Shown one piece after another: positions 25,535-34,043 of a DNA stretch of 64,000 nucleotides (position 1 is the first letter of the stretch; every line of letters begins with the position of its first letter). Where the stretch lies: assembly GCA_046349155.1 (NCBI GenBank), contig JAXMCW010000001.1:806001-870000 (forward strand). The letters are read 5' to 3'. This stretch comes from Alsobacter sp046349155. Its GTDB lineage: Bacteria > Pseudomonadota > Alphaproteobacteria > Rhizobiales > Beijerinckiaceae. A program made the position numbers and the translations under genes. The notes under the pieces were generated by a model. That model was given only the letters and a program-made list of their open reading frames with translations, ran no database searches and was not told the origin of the DNA.

Positions 25535-26950
25535 GTGCACGAGCTCGTCATCTCGTCCGGACGCGTCGCACTCGAGTCGGGTTGGGCCGAGTGCGACGTC
25601 GGAATTGACGGCGAGCGGATCACGACGCTGGCGAGCGGGCTGAAGGGCCGCCGCCACATCGACGCGTCGGGCCATTGGGTGCTGCCGGGCGGGATCGATG
25701 CGCATTGCCACCTGGACCAGCCCGTCTGGAGCGGCGCGCCGAACGCCGACGACTTCGTGTCGGGCTCGATGTCCGCCGCCTTCGGGGGGACGACCTGCAT
25801 CGTGCCGTTCGGCATGCCGGGGCCCGGCCATTCCAGCATCGCGGCCTATGAGAGGGCGCTGGCCTGCGCGGCCGGCAGGTCGTTCGTCGACTACGCGCTC
25901 CACGCCGTGGTGACCCCGGGGACTGGCGCTCACGTCGCGGCGCAACTCGCCGAGCTGGCGGCGCGGGGCGTCGCCGCCGTGAAGGTCTACACGACCTACG
26001 AAGGCTTCGCCGTCGACGACGACCTGCTGCTCGCGGTGATGGAGAGCGCCCGGGCCTGCGGCATGCGGGTGATGGTCCATGCCGAGAACGACGCCGCGAT
26101 CCGCTGGGCGCGCGAACGGCTGATCGAGCGCGGCCAGACGCAGATGCGCTTCCATGCCGTCGCCCATTCGGAGCTGGCCGAGCGGGAGGCGGTTCACCGC
26201 GTCCTCGCCTTCGCCGAACTCACGGGGGCGGCCGTGACGATCGTCCACGTCTCGGCGTCGGGCTCGCTCGGGGAGATCGAGAGGGCCCGGCACAGGGGCG
26301 TCGACGTGCTGGCCGAGACATGCCCCCAATACGTCTTCCTCACGCGGGACGACCTCGACCGGCCTGCGCAGGACGCGGCGCGCTTCATGTTCACGCCGCC
26401 GCCGCGGACCGCCGAGAGCGTCGAGGCCCTCTGGCAGGGCCTGGAGACCGGCGCCATCGACCTGTGGTCTTCCGACCATTCCCCCTATTTTCTGGCGGAC
26501 AAGCTGGGCACGGCTCCCGAGCCGGGCTTCCACACCACGGTGAGCGGTGTTCCCGGCCTGGAGACCCGCCTTCCGCTGCTGTTCTCCGACGGTCTCCTCG
26601 AGGGACGCCTGAGCCTGCAGCGCTACCTCGACCTGACATGCCGGAACGCGGCCCGCGCCTATGGGCTGGCGCACCGGAAGGGAAGCATCGCACCCGGCTT
26701 CGATGCCGACATCGTCGTCTGGGACACGGCCGGCACATGGGCCATCCACTCCGCGACGATGCAGTCTCGCGTCGACTTCACGCCGTTCGAGGGACGGACC
26801 GTGACCGGGCGTCCCCGGACCGTCCTCAACCGCGGCCTGCCGCTTCTGGTCGATGGCGTGTGGCAGGATTGTCCTGCCCGCGGCGCCTCCATGCAGAAGG
26901 GCCGCCCCGGGAGGTCACATGAGCCGTCTGGCCCGGGGTCGAACGGGTGA
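25535..26950 (+). CDS. Hydantoinase/dihydropyrimidinase family cyclic amidohydrolase
   Basis: The 471-residue protein starts at GTG one base after the preceding stop. All binuclear-metal ligands of the family are present: His57 and His59 (DAHCHLDQ), the carboxylated Lys150 (AAVKVYTTY), His182 (VHAEND), His238 (VHVSASG) and Asp314 (SSDHSP). It should hydrolyse the amide bond of a five- or six-membered cyclic ureide or imide, giving an N-carbamoyl amino acid if the ring is a hydantoin. The tight pairing with a DMGDH-like enzyme suggests an N-methylated substrate such as N-methylhydantoin, but no carbamoylase is adjacent. Confidence 0.92.
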   Translation: MHELVISSGRVALESGWAECDVGIDGERITTLASGLKGRRHIDASGHWVLPGGIDAHCHLDQPVWSGAPNADDFVSGSMSAAFGGTTCIVPFGMPGPGHSSIAAYERALACAAGRSFVDYALHAVVTPGTGAHVAAQLAELAARGVAAVKVYTTYEGFAVDDDLLLAVMESARACGMRVMVHAENDAAIRWARERLIERGQTQMRFHAVAHSELAEREAVHRVLAFAELTGAAVTIVHVSASGSLGEIERARHRGVDVLAETCPQYVFLTRDDLDRPAQDAARFMFTPPPRTAESVEALWQGLETGAIDLWSSDHSPYFLADKLGTAPEPGFHTTVSGVPGLETRLPLLFSDGLLEGRLSLQRYLDLTCRNAARAYGLAHRKGSIAPGFDADIVVWDTAGTWAIHSATMQSRVDFTPFEGRTVTGRPRTVLNRGLPLLVDGVWQDCPARGASMQKGRPGRSHEPSGPGSNG

Positions 26951-26995
26951 CGTCGCCTGCCCGCGCAGGGCCGGGCTCCCATCGGGGGGCCGTCG

Positions 26996-27973
26996 CTACT
27001 GGGCCCGGCGGCTGAAGGAAATGGCGTAGGAGCTGGTCCTGACCCCGATGAGCGGGTCTCCCGAGGGCTCGATGCCGTCGGTCAGGTTCGTCGGAAGGTA
27101 GCCGAGATCCTTGGGATCGGCCCCCGCCCTGGACAGCACGATCTTGCCGAGCTCGACGACCTTGCGGTCAGCGGTAAGCGGCTTCGTCGCGTCGTCGACC
27201 GGATCGGACGGATCGGCAAGCTGCGCCTGCAAGGTGAAGGTCACCGGCTTTGCGCCGACACGCGTCCTGATCTCCTCCACGAGCCCGTCCTTGCCGAGCT
27301 TCGCGGCCTCGGCGGCTTCCAGATGGGTGACGCCGGCGTCGGGCGTGATCTTGAAGCGGAAGGCGCGCCGCTCGCCGGAGGGCGAGACGAAGACGAAGGA
27401 ATTCACGCCGTTGTACTCCTCTGTCGCGAAGCTTGCGGGAGTGCTGGTGGACGCGAAAGCCTTGGCTGCGGCCGGATGGGCCGCGAAGAACTGCTCGATC
27501 TTCGTCGGCTTCGGGCTTCCGGGAGGGCTGTCGAGAACGGCCTGGAGCAGGTCGCGGAACTCTTCGCCCGTCGCCACGGGAAAGAACTGCAGCGAGTTCG
27601 CGACGATGTCGACCTCGTCGCCGCCGGGGATTCGGAACTTCACCGACATGCCGTGCGGGTTGGCGTTCGGGTCTCCGTCGGGGATGGTCGGGATGCCCGT
27701 CGAATCCGAGAACCGCACCACGACGGGGATGCTGGCCGCCTTGAACAGCGAGGCCTTGCTCAGGGCTGCGCCCTCGGGGCCCGGCGTGAACGTTCCCTCC
27801 AGCACCACGCCCTTGGCGTGGTTCGCCCGTGTCGCGGGATAGCTCCCGAACACCTTGTTCATGATCGCGATGATCTGCTCGGCGACGTCGGCATCGGCCG
27901 CGCGGGCCGGCGCCTGCGCGGAGGCGACCAGCACGCCGGCCAGCAGGATGGCAAGTCTCGTCCGAAGGGACAT
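26996..27973 (-). CDS. Catalase-family haem peroxidase, secreted
   Basis: A 325-residue catalase-related protein, much shorter than true catalases (about 480 or more), of the SrpA-like group. The ATG at 27973 has GGGAGA upstream and begins a clear Sec signal peptide (cleavage after PARA, about residue 25), so the enzyme should be periplasmic. Distal haem residues are visible as His52 (NHAKGVV) and Asn126 (VANSLQFF). The proximal tyrosine region is the C-terminal RTSSYAISFSRR. Members have peroxidase more than catalase activity. The gene appears to stand alone. Confidence 0.92.
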   Translation of the reverse strand: MSLRTRLAILLAGVLVASAQAPARAADADVAEQIIAIMNKVFGSYPATRANHAKGVVLEGTFTPGPEGAALSKASLFKAASIPVVVRFSDSTGIPTIPDGDPNANPHGMSVKFRIPGGDEVDIVANSLQFFPVATGEEFRDLLQAVLDSPPGSPKPTKIEQFFAAHPAAAKAFASTSTPASFATEEYNGVNSFVFVSPSGERRAFRFKITPDAGVTHLEAAEAAKLGKDGLVEEIRTRVGAKPVTFTLQAQLADPSDPVDDATKPLTADRKVVELGKIVLSRAGADPKDLGYLPTNLTDGIEPSGDPLIGVRTSSYAISFSRRAQ

Positions 27974-28113
27974 GGGGTCTCCCGGCAAGCCACGGCGGGG
28001 GATGAAGCGGGTCGTCGTGGCGCACGACCCACGGCGGAGGATGGTGTCAAGACATCGGGGCGCGATCAACCGCGGGCTGGGCCGTGACCGCCGTCGAGCG
28101 ACGCGCCACGCCG

Positions 28114-28149
28114 TCGCGGGAGTTGCCGCCCGCGTAAGAACTCCCGCGA
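28114..28149. repeat. Perfect 11-base inverted repeat
   Basis: TCGCGGGAGTT (28114-28124) and AACTCCCGCGA (28139-28149) pair perfectly across a 14-base loop. There is no T-run on either side, so it is not a standard terminator. It lies about 140 bases upstream of the peroxidase start and could be an operator or a small mobile-repeat remnant. Confidence 0.55.
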
Positions 28150-28383
28150 TTCCGTTCCGCCTCCGAAGTCACGCGCGGCAAGCTGGCCCTGTCGGCCCGG
28201 AAGGCCACGCACGGTCAGCCTTGGACCGGGGGCGGGCAAACGGCCTGTCCGGTATCGGGGTGGGACGGCGGACCGGGCGACCGATACCAGGCGACCCCGC
28301 CCGCACATGTCCTTGGACGGCACGCCTTCAGCAGCCAAGGTTTTTCTAGCGTCTTTCGCGACCTGGCGGACCCGATTTCACGC

Positions 28384-28468
28384 CGTCATCGCAAGCCGGA
28401 GGCGAAGCCGTCCAGTCGTCTGTCGGGCGTTTCCCGGATTGGCTCGCCGCCGGGCTCCTCGCAACGAC
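28384..28468. repeat. Extragenic palindromic repeat of the GTCATTGCGAG...AATCC type
   Basis: The left arm starts CGTCATCGCAAGCCGGAGGC and ends GTCCAG. The right arm reads CGGATTGG then CTCCTCGCAACGAC and is a diverged inverse copy of the left. This matches the widespread proteobacterial repeat whose translation gives strings like ERSDEAI or VIASRRRS. Two inverted arms about 20 bases apart form one unit. Such copies sit between genes and are usually spread by transposase-like proteins. Confidence 0.7.
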
Positions 28469-28551
28469 CTTCGGACAGGTCGAGAACGGCTCTGGTCGCT
28501 GCCGCCCCGCATCTCTGATCTTTAATGGATGTCAACGGCTTCCACGGCAAA

Positions 28552-28596
28552 CATCGAAATCTGTCGCGAGCCGAAGACGATGGGGAGATTTCGATG
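28552..28596 (+). promoter_or_regulatory. Hairpin enclosing the start codon of the exported amidohydrolase
   Basis: CATCGAAATCT (28552-28562) pairs perfectly with AGATTTCGATG (28586-28596) over a 23-base loop. The right arm ends in the ATG at 28594-28596, and the ribosome binding site GGGGAG (28582-28587) lies at the loop-stem border. In mRNA this 11-pair stem would hide the start codon, suggesting thermal, ribosome- or factor-dependent control of translation (inference). Confidence 0.5.
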
Positions 28597-30342
28597 TGCC
28601 GCTGGTGCGCCCGTTCTGACATTGCCGACCGGCTCACGGCCCGGATTTCGCCCAGCCGGAGGCAGTTCCTCGGCTATACGGCTTCGCTCGCCGTCATGGG
28701 ACCGGGACTTGCCGCACGTGCGGCGACCGGCGTCGCGGACACGATCTTCCACAAGGGGCCGATCTATCCGATGACTGCGCCGGGCGCGAAGGTCGAGGCG
28801 ATCGCGCTCCAAAAAGGCGCCGTTCTCGCGGCCGGGTCCTCAGCCGATGTCATGGCTTTGGCCGGGCCCACCACCAAGACGATCGACCTGTCCGGCCGGA
28901 CGCTGCTTCCGGGCTTCATCGACCCGCACAATCACGCCACTCTGTCTGCCCTCGTCGAGATGCTGCTGACCAATGTCGGCTTCTCGACATACCGGACCAA
29001 GGCGGATGCGCTGGCCGCCATGAAGGCCGTCGCCGCGAAGACGGCGCCCGGCGATTGGATCGCCTTCGGCTTCTACGACAACCTGCTCCAGGGCGGCGAC
29101 ATCTCCATGGCCGACCTTGACGCGGTGTCGTCGACGAGCCCGGTTTTCCTGATGTACGTGAACGGCCATGTCGGCGCCGGCAATGCTCTGGCTTTCGCGC
29201 GGGCCAAGGTCACGGCGGACATCGGCACGCTGCCCGGCGGGGGCTTCTTCGGCCGCGGGGCTGACGGCAAGCTCAACGGGATGATCTACAACGAGCCGGC
29301 CTTGCTCCGCTTCCTCGATCTTGCGGTGGCCAGGCCGAACGCCGAAAGCCTGGCCAGGGCCATCGGGGCCTATGCCCGCCAGGCCTCCGCATCGGGGCTC
29401 ACCGCCCTGCATGAGCCGGGAACGGTGAAGCCCGAATGGGTCGAGATGCTGGCCAAGCTCTCGAACAGCCTGCCCGTCCGGCTGAGCGCGAGCTTCAGCA
29501 CCGACATGGTCGAGGCCAGCAAGGCCTTCGCCAAGCTCGGCCCCTCCCACAAGGCCCGGCGCCTGCCGGACAGCCGCTTCTCGCTCTATGGCATGAAGTT
29601 CTGGGCCGACGGCTCCAACCAGGCGGAGACCGCCGCTCAGACCCAGCCCTATCTTCGCTCCAGCGCGCGCGGCGCCCTCGGCTACACGCCCCAACAGGCG
29701 GCGGACCTGTGCGGCAAGGCGCGCGACGCCGGCTGGACGATCCTCGTGCACTGCCAGGGCGACGCCGCCGTCGACCAGGTTCTCGACGCCATCGAGACGG
29801 CCTACGGCGCACATTCGTCGCTGGGGCTCAACCGCATCGAGCACGCAACGATGGCGAGGCCCGATCAGATCGATCGGATGAAGCGGCTGGGTTGCGAAGC
29901 TAGCTACATGACGGATTTCGTCTACCTCTACGGCGCGGCCTATCGCGACCAGATTTTCGGGGAGCCCAGAGCCAGCTTCATGGTGCCCGTGGGCGCCGCG
30001 GCCAGGGCGGGCATGGGATATTCCATGCACACGGACAATCCGGCCGCGGGCCTTCCCCTCAACCCGCTCCGCCTCGTGCAGACCGTGGTGACCCGGCGCT
30101 GCGTGACCGACGGGTCGGTGGTCGGCCCGGACCTGCGGATGAGCGTGGAGGAGGCTCTGCTGGGCATTACCAAGCATGCCGCCCGCCATATCGGCCTCGA
30201 CGATGCGATCGGCACGCTCGAGGCCGGCAAGGAGGCCGACCTCACGATCCTCGAGACCGATCCCTTCGTCGCCGACCCCGAGCGGCTCGCGGCCATCCGC
30301 GTGAGCGAAACCTGGCTGGCAGGGGAGAAGGCTTTCGGCTGA
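28594..30342 (+). CDS. Tat-exported amidohydrolase family 3 protein (YtcJ-like)
   Basis: The 582-residue protein starts at the ATG at 28594, preferred because GGGGAG lies six bases upstream; an ATG at 28525 would add 23 unconvincing residues. A Tat signal (PSRRQFLGYTASLAVMG, residues 20-36) ends near AARA. The mature part is an amidohydrolase with HxH in DPHNHAT, Lys in MKFWADGSNQ, His in LVHCQGDAA, His in IEHAT and Asp in HTDNPA, so the metal site looks complete. YtcJ-like enzymes cleave amide or formamide bonds of varied small molecules. This one would act outside the cytoplasm. No partner gene adjoins it. Confidence 0.92.
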   Translation: MCRWCARSDIADRLTARISPSRRQFLGYTASLAVMGPGLAARAATGVADTIFHKGPIYPMTAPGAKVEAIALQKGAVLAAGSSADVMALAGPTTKTIDLSGRTLLPGFIDPHNHATLSALVEMLLTNVGFSTYRTKADALAAMKAVAAKTAPGDWIAFGFYDNLLQGGDISMADLDAVSSTSPVFLMYVNGHVGAGNALAFARAKVTADIGTLPGGGFFGRGADGKLNGMIYNEPALLRFLDLAVARPNAESLARAIGAYARQASASGLTALHEPGTVKPEWVEMLAKLSNSLPVRLSASFSTDMVEASKAFAKLGPSHKARRLPDSRFSLYGMKFWADGSNQAETAAQTQPYLRSSARGALGYTPQQAADLCGKARDAGWTILVHCQGDAAVDQVLDAIETAYGAHSSLGLNRIEHATMARPDQIDRMKRLGCEASYMTDFVYLYGAAYRDQIFGEPRASFMVPVGAAARAGMGYSMHTDNPAAGLPLNPLRLVQTVVTRRCVTDGSVVGPDLRMSVEEALLGITKHAARHIGLDDAIGTLEAGKEADLTILETDPFVADPERLAAIRVSETWLAGEKAFG

Positions 30343-30559
30343 GGCCTCGCCAAGGGCGCTGGGGCGCCTGTCGCGCCGCGAGCCCCGGCCGGGCTCAAGC
30401 AGGCATCCCGCTGCTCGTTCCCGGCGCGGCTTTCGGCTTGCGCAAGTGGGGCAGGTGGAGCGTCCGGCGAGAGGTGGGACCGTCTCCTGGTGCGGCGAGC
30501 CGGGCGTGCCGCAATCCCGCGATCGGGTAGGAGAGGCGCTTGCAGTCCAGCCTGCGCCC

Positions 30560-31267
30560 TCAGTCGACGTCGACCGCGAGATGTCCGATTCCGGCGATTT
30601 CACCTCGCAAATGATCTCCTCGCCGCACCGCCCCAACGCCCGCGGGAGTTCCCGTCATCAGCAGGTCGCCAGCTCTCAGTTCGAACAGAGTGGAGAGGAC
30701 CGAGATGATTTCGGGAACGCTCCAGATCATGTGCTCGATCCCGCCTGATTGGCGGATCTCGCCGTTCACGGCGAGAGTGATGGTACCGCGCGTGGGGTGA
30801 CCGATCTCGGACGCTCTGACGAGGGGCCCGCACGGGGCAGACCCGTCGAAGGCCTTCGCGCTGTCCCAGGGTCGCTGCAGCCTCTTGGCTTCGGCCTGGA
30901 GGTCGCGGCGCGTCATGTCGAGGCCCACCGCATAGCCGAAGACGTGCTGTAGCGCCGCGTCGACGGGGATGTCCTTCCCTCCCCCGTGCAGGGCGACGAC
31001 CATTTCGATCTCGTGATGAACATCGCTGGATAGCGCGGGATAGCGAAAGCGCGTTCCCGGTTCTGTCACGGCCTCCGCGGGCTTCATGAAGAAGAAGGGA
31101 GGCTCGCGGTCGGGGTCGTGGCCCATTTCGCGCGCATGGTCGGAGTAATTGCGGCCGACGCAGAAGACCCGCCGGATGGGGAAGCGCCGCGCGGTTCCGG
31201 CGACGGGCAGTGAGCGCGTTTCCAGAGCGAACAGCATGTCGTCCGCAGCCAGGTCCGTCGGTGTCAT
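30560..31267 (-). CDS. Fumarylacetoacetate hydrolase (FAH) family protein
   Basis: The 235-residue protein starts at the ATG at 31267, seven bases after AAGGAGG; an ATG at 31285 is less well placed. The FAH fold is recognised from GRNYSDHA near residue 38, the metal ligands Glu86 and Glu88 (VHHEIEMV) and Asp117 (GLDMTRRD), and the TGTPAGVG motif near the end. It resembles fumarylpyruvate hydrolases and acylpyruvases of about 230 residues, which cleave C-C bonds in beta-diketo acids. It lies immediately downstream of a LysR gene on the same strand, with 116 bases between. Confidence 0.92.
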   Translation of the reverse strand: MTPTDLAADDMLFALETRSLPVAGTARRFPIRRVFCVGRNYSDHAREMGHDPDREPPFFFMKPAEAVTEPGTRFRYPALSSDVHHEIEMVVALHGGGKDIPVDAALQHVFGYAVGLDMTRRDLQAEAKRLQRPWDSAKAFDGSAPCGPLVRASEIGHPTRGTITLAVNGEIRQSGGIEHMIWSVPEIISVLSTLFELRAGDLLMTGTPAGVGAVRRGDHLRGEIAGIGHLAVDVD

Positions 31268-31383
31268 CCGGTCGCCTCCTTGCATCCCCTGTCCTCGCCG
31301 GCGGCACGCCGGTCGGTCAGAAGAAGCACGGCAGGAACCGGCGGCGACAACCGAATTCTACGCCGCCGATACCTGAGCTCAGG

Positions 31384-32382
31384 TCATGCGTCTGCGACGG
31401 ACGGGCCAAGAAGGTGGCGCGCCGACTTGAGCCGGGCGTCGACCGCCTCCGTCAGGAGCCATGAGCGGAAGGCCCTGACATTCGGATCCTCCAACCTGCT
31501 TTCGTGGACGAGCAGGTAGTATTCCCCGGCACTCGCGATGTCGGTCTTCACGGGAACGGCGAGGTCGTCGGCGCCCTCGTAGTAGGCCAGCAGGAAGTTT
31601 GGAACGATGGCGACGCCCCGTCCCTTGCGGGCCGCCTCGAGCGACATGAAGAAGTGCCCGAACTCGAGGGCCGGCGAGCCGCTTGCGGGCAGTCGGATCC
31701 CGTGCGCTCGCAGCCAGTCGGGCCATGCGAAGCGCCGCGTGGTCGTGTGGATCAGGGGAAGGCGCGCGAGGTCGGCGGGGCTCTGCCGCGCGTCCTCGAG
31801 CACGAGCAGGTCGGGGCGGCAGACCGGCACGAGGACGTCGGGAAAGAGCTCCTCGGCATGCACGCCCGACCAGTTCGAAACCATCTCGAGTTCGATGCGG
31901 GGCTGGGTCCGTTCATAGCGGCGGCCCGGGAGACGACCCACGCGGATCGCGACGTCGGCATCGTGGGCCAGGAGGTCGGCGGGCTCGATGCTGGAGACGA
32001 TCCGGACCTCGATCCCGGGATGCTGCTGCGTGAAGACGTGGAGACGCGGCATCAGCCACAGGGATGCGATCGTCGGCAGGGCCGAGATCGTGAGGGTGGC
32101 GTGGCTGCGCCGCTTCCGCAGGTGGTCGGACGCGCGCTCGATCTCGTCGAAGGCATCGCCGATGCCGAGCAGAAACTCGCTGCCTTCGTCGGTGAGTTCG
32201 ATACGGCGTGTCAGGCGGCGAAAGAGGTCGACGCCGAGGTAGATCTCGAGTTCGCGGACCTGCCGGCTGACGGCCCCCTGGGTCACATGCAACTCGGCCG
32301 CCGCCTTGGTGAAGGACAGTTGGCGTGCCGCGGCCTCGAAGCCCCGAAGTGCATTCAGGGGCGGCAGTCGCCTCTTTCTCAT
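31384..32382 (-). CDS. LysR-family transcriptional regulator (GcvA-like)
   Basis: A 332-residue LysR protein with the DNA-binding region at residues 5-65 (LPPLNALRGFEAAARQLSFT, then VTQGAVSRQVRELE) and a C-terminal effector domain. Three in-frame ATGs are possible (32397, 32382 and further upstream). 32382 is chosen because GGAGGG lies about eight bases before it. That ribosome binding site is buried in a perfect 14-base hairpin (32390-32424). It is divergent from the ribose-type importer operon at 32541 and probably regulates it. It may also control the FAH gene behind it. Confidence 0.92.
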   Translation of the reverse strand: MRKRRLPPLNALRGFEAAARQLSFTKAAAELHVTQGAVSRQVRELEIYLGVDLFRRLTRRIELTDEGSEFLLGIGDAFDEIERASDHLRKRRSHATLTISALPTIASLWLMPRLHVFTQQHPGIEVRIVSSIEPADLLAHDADVAIRVGRLPGRRYERTQPRIELEMVSNWSGVHAEELFPDVLVPVCRPDLLVLEDARQSPADLARLPLIHTTTRRFAWPDWLRAHGIRLPASGSPALEFGHFFMSLEAARKGRGVAIVPNFLLAYYEGADDLAVPVKTDIASAGEYYLLVHESRLEDPNVRAFRSWLLTEAVDARLKSARHLLGPSVADA

Positions 32383-32389
32383 GCGATGA

Positions 32390-32424
32390 CCCTCCATGCA
32401 TGACTGTAGCTCATGCATGGAGGG
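32390..32424 (-). promoter_or_regulatory. Perfect 14-base inverted repeat covering the LysR ribosome binding site
   Basis: CCCTCCATGCATGA (32390-32403) and TCATGCATGGAGGG (32411-32424) are exact inverses with a seven-base loop. Read on the minus strand, the last GGAGGG is the ribosome binding site of the LysR gene at 32382. The element is also in the divergent promoter region of the importer operon. It could be the LysR operator, an mRNA hairpin that limits regulator translation, or both. Confidence 0.7.
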
Positions 32425-32540
32425 CGAACAATTCGTTTGTCCCGTGACCGTCCGACACCCATCCTCGAAATCACAAGACGCCACATCACTGCAGCGCTCA
32501 GGCTTGGCTGGTGGGTGATCAAGTGTTCGAGGAACATGAC

Positions 32541-34043
32541 ATGGGGTCTGGTCCCTCCATTACGCTCGAATTACAGAACATTGCGAAGAGTTATGGTCCG
32601 ACTTGCGCCCTGCGTGATGCTTCCGTTTCTTTGAAAGAGCATCGTGTCCATGCCATTCTCGGCGAGAACGGCGCGGGCAAGAGCACGCTGGTGAAGATCA
32701 TCGTCGGCGCCGTTCAGCCGGACCGCGGATCTCTCCGGCTGCAGGGACGGCCGCTGAACCTGCGCTCGGTGCGCCAGGCGATCGAGGCGGGCATCATCCC
32801 GATCTATCAGCACCTCAGCCTCTTTCCGGAGCTCACGGTCCTCGAAAACCTCTCGGCTTTCGGGCTCGGACGGGCAGGAGCCCTCTCGGGGCGCGGGGCG
32901 CTCGTGCCGAAGGCGCAGGCCCGCGATTGGCTCGCCGCTGTCGACCTTCGCGTCGGGCTGGACGTCCCCGTGGGCGCCTTGTCGATCGGGGAGCGGCAGC
33001 TGGTCGAGATCGCCCGCGCCCTCGGCCAGTCCTGCAAGGTCCTGGTTCTGGACGAGCCGACCGCCGCCCTCAGCGGGCGCGAGGCGGAACGGCTCTTCGG
33101 CGTCGTCCGGCGGCTCACGGCCCAGGGCACGGCCGCGCTTTTCATCAGCCACAAGTTCGAGGAGATCGAAGCGCTCGCAGACGACGTGAGCGTGCTCCGG
33201 GACGGCCAGAGCGTGATGTCGGGCGTCGCCATGGCGGAGACGTCACGTCCCGAGCTGGTGCGCGCCATGCTGGGGTCGAGCGTGAACGAGGCGCAAAGGG
33301 ACCTGCCCGAACCCGGACCGGTCGTGCTCCGCCTCGAGCCCTCCGCGGCGAGGGGGCCGGGGAACGCTTCCCTCGAGGTTCGCGCCGGCGAGATCGTCGG
33401 TCTGGCCGGGCTCGTCGGGTCCGGCGCCCTTGAACTCGCGGAAGCCTGCGCCGGCGCAGCGAAGGGCTTCGGAACGCTCACGGTCGACGGCGAATCCGTC
33501 CCGGCAGGAGACCGTCGCGCCGCGGTCTCTGCGGGCATCGGGTATGTTCCCAGCGATCGGCACGGCGAGGCGTTGTTTGCCCACCTGACGGCCACCGAGA
33601 ACAGCTCCGCGTCCGGCATCGCGGATTTCGTCAATGCAGGCGTCGTGAACAGGCGTCGCGAGCGCACGGCGATGTCCACGTGGCTGCGCCGGCTGCGTCT
33701 CTTTCCGCACGAACCGGATCGCCTCGCCTCGGCGTTCAGCGGCGGCAACCAGCAGAAGCTGGTCATGGCGCGCAACCTGTCGATGACCGGCTTGCGCGTG
33801 CTCGTGCTCCTGGAGCCGACACGGGGCGTGGACATCGGCGCCCGCGAGACCATCCATGATGCGATCGTGGAGGCCGCCCGCCGGGGCGTGGCCGTCCTTC
33901 TCGCCTCCACCGACCTCGACGAGATCCTGGCGCTGTCGAACCGCATCCTCGTCGTGCGCGACGGGCGTGTCGCTGAAGAGTTCCCGCGCGGGGTCTCCCG
34001 CGGCGCCCTGCTTCCGGCACTCGCTGGAAGGGCTGCGGCATGA
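32541..34043 (+). CDS. Ribose-type ABC transporter ATP-binding protein (RbsA-like, two ATPase domains)
   Basis: The 500-residue protein starts at the ATG at 32541, with GAGGAA six bases before it. The first ATPase domain has Walker A GENGAGKS at residues 41-48, signature LSIGERQ and Walker B VLVLDEPT. The second has a degenerate P-loop (GLAGLVGSGALELA) as usual in RbsA, signature FSGGNQQK and VLLEPTRGVDIG. It energises uptake with the two permeases that follow. It heads the operon and overlaps the first permease by four bases. Confidence 0.95.
   Translation: MGSGPSITLELQNIAKSYGPTCALRDASVSLKEHRVHAILGENGAGKSTLVKIIVGAVQPDRGSLRLQGRPLNLRSVRQAIEAGIIPIYQHLSLFPELTVLENLSAFGLGRAGALSGRGALVPKAQARDWLAAVDLRVGLDVPVGALSIGERQLVEIARALGQSCKVLVLDEPTAALSGREAERLFGVVRRLTAQGTAALFISHKFEEIEALADDVSVLRDGQSVMSGVAMAETSRPELVRAMLGSSVNEAQRDLPEPGPVVLRLEPSAARGPGNASLEVRAGEIVGLAGLVGSGALELAEACAGAAKGFGTLTVDGESVPAGDRRAAVSAGIGYVPSDRHGEALFAHLTATENSSASGIADFVNAGVVNRRRERTAMSTWLRRLRLFPHEPDRLASAFSGGNQQKLVMARNLSMTGLRVLVLLEPTRGVDIGARETIHDAIVEAARRGVAVLLASTDLDEILALSNRILVVRDGRVAEEFPRGVSRGALLPALAGRAAA

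Larger units (their letters stand above)
27974..28593. other. Gene-free divergent region with repeats
   Basis: About 620 bases between the divergent peroxidase and exported amidohydrolase genes. Short open frames here have no start signals or family pattern and I do not call any. It contains a perfect 11-base hairpin (28114-28149), an interspersed-repeat copy (28384-28468) and the start-codon hairpin (28552-28596). The promoters of both flanking genes should lie here, but I see no clear -35/-10 pair. Confidence 0.6.

Noticed and set aside
28066..28338. Possible 90-residue gene upstream of the peroxidase
   Set aside because: No ribosome binding site, Arg/Gly-rich shadow composition, and it spans the inverted repeat at 28114-28149.
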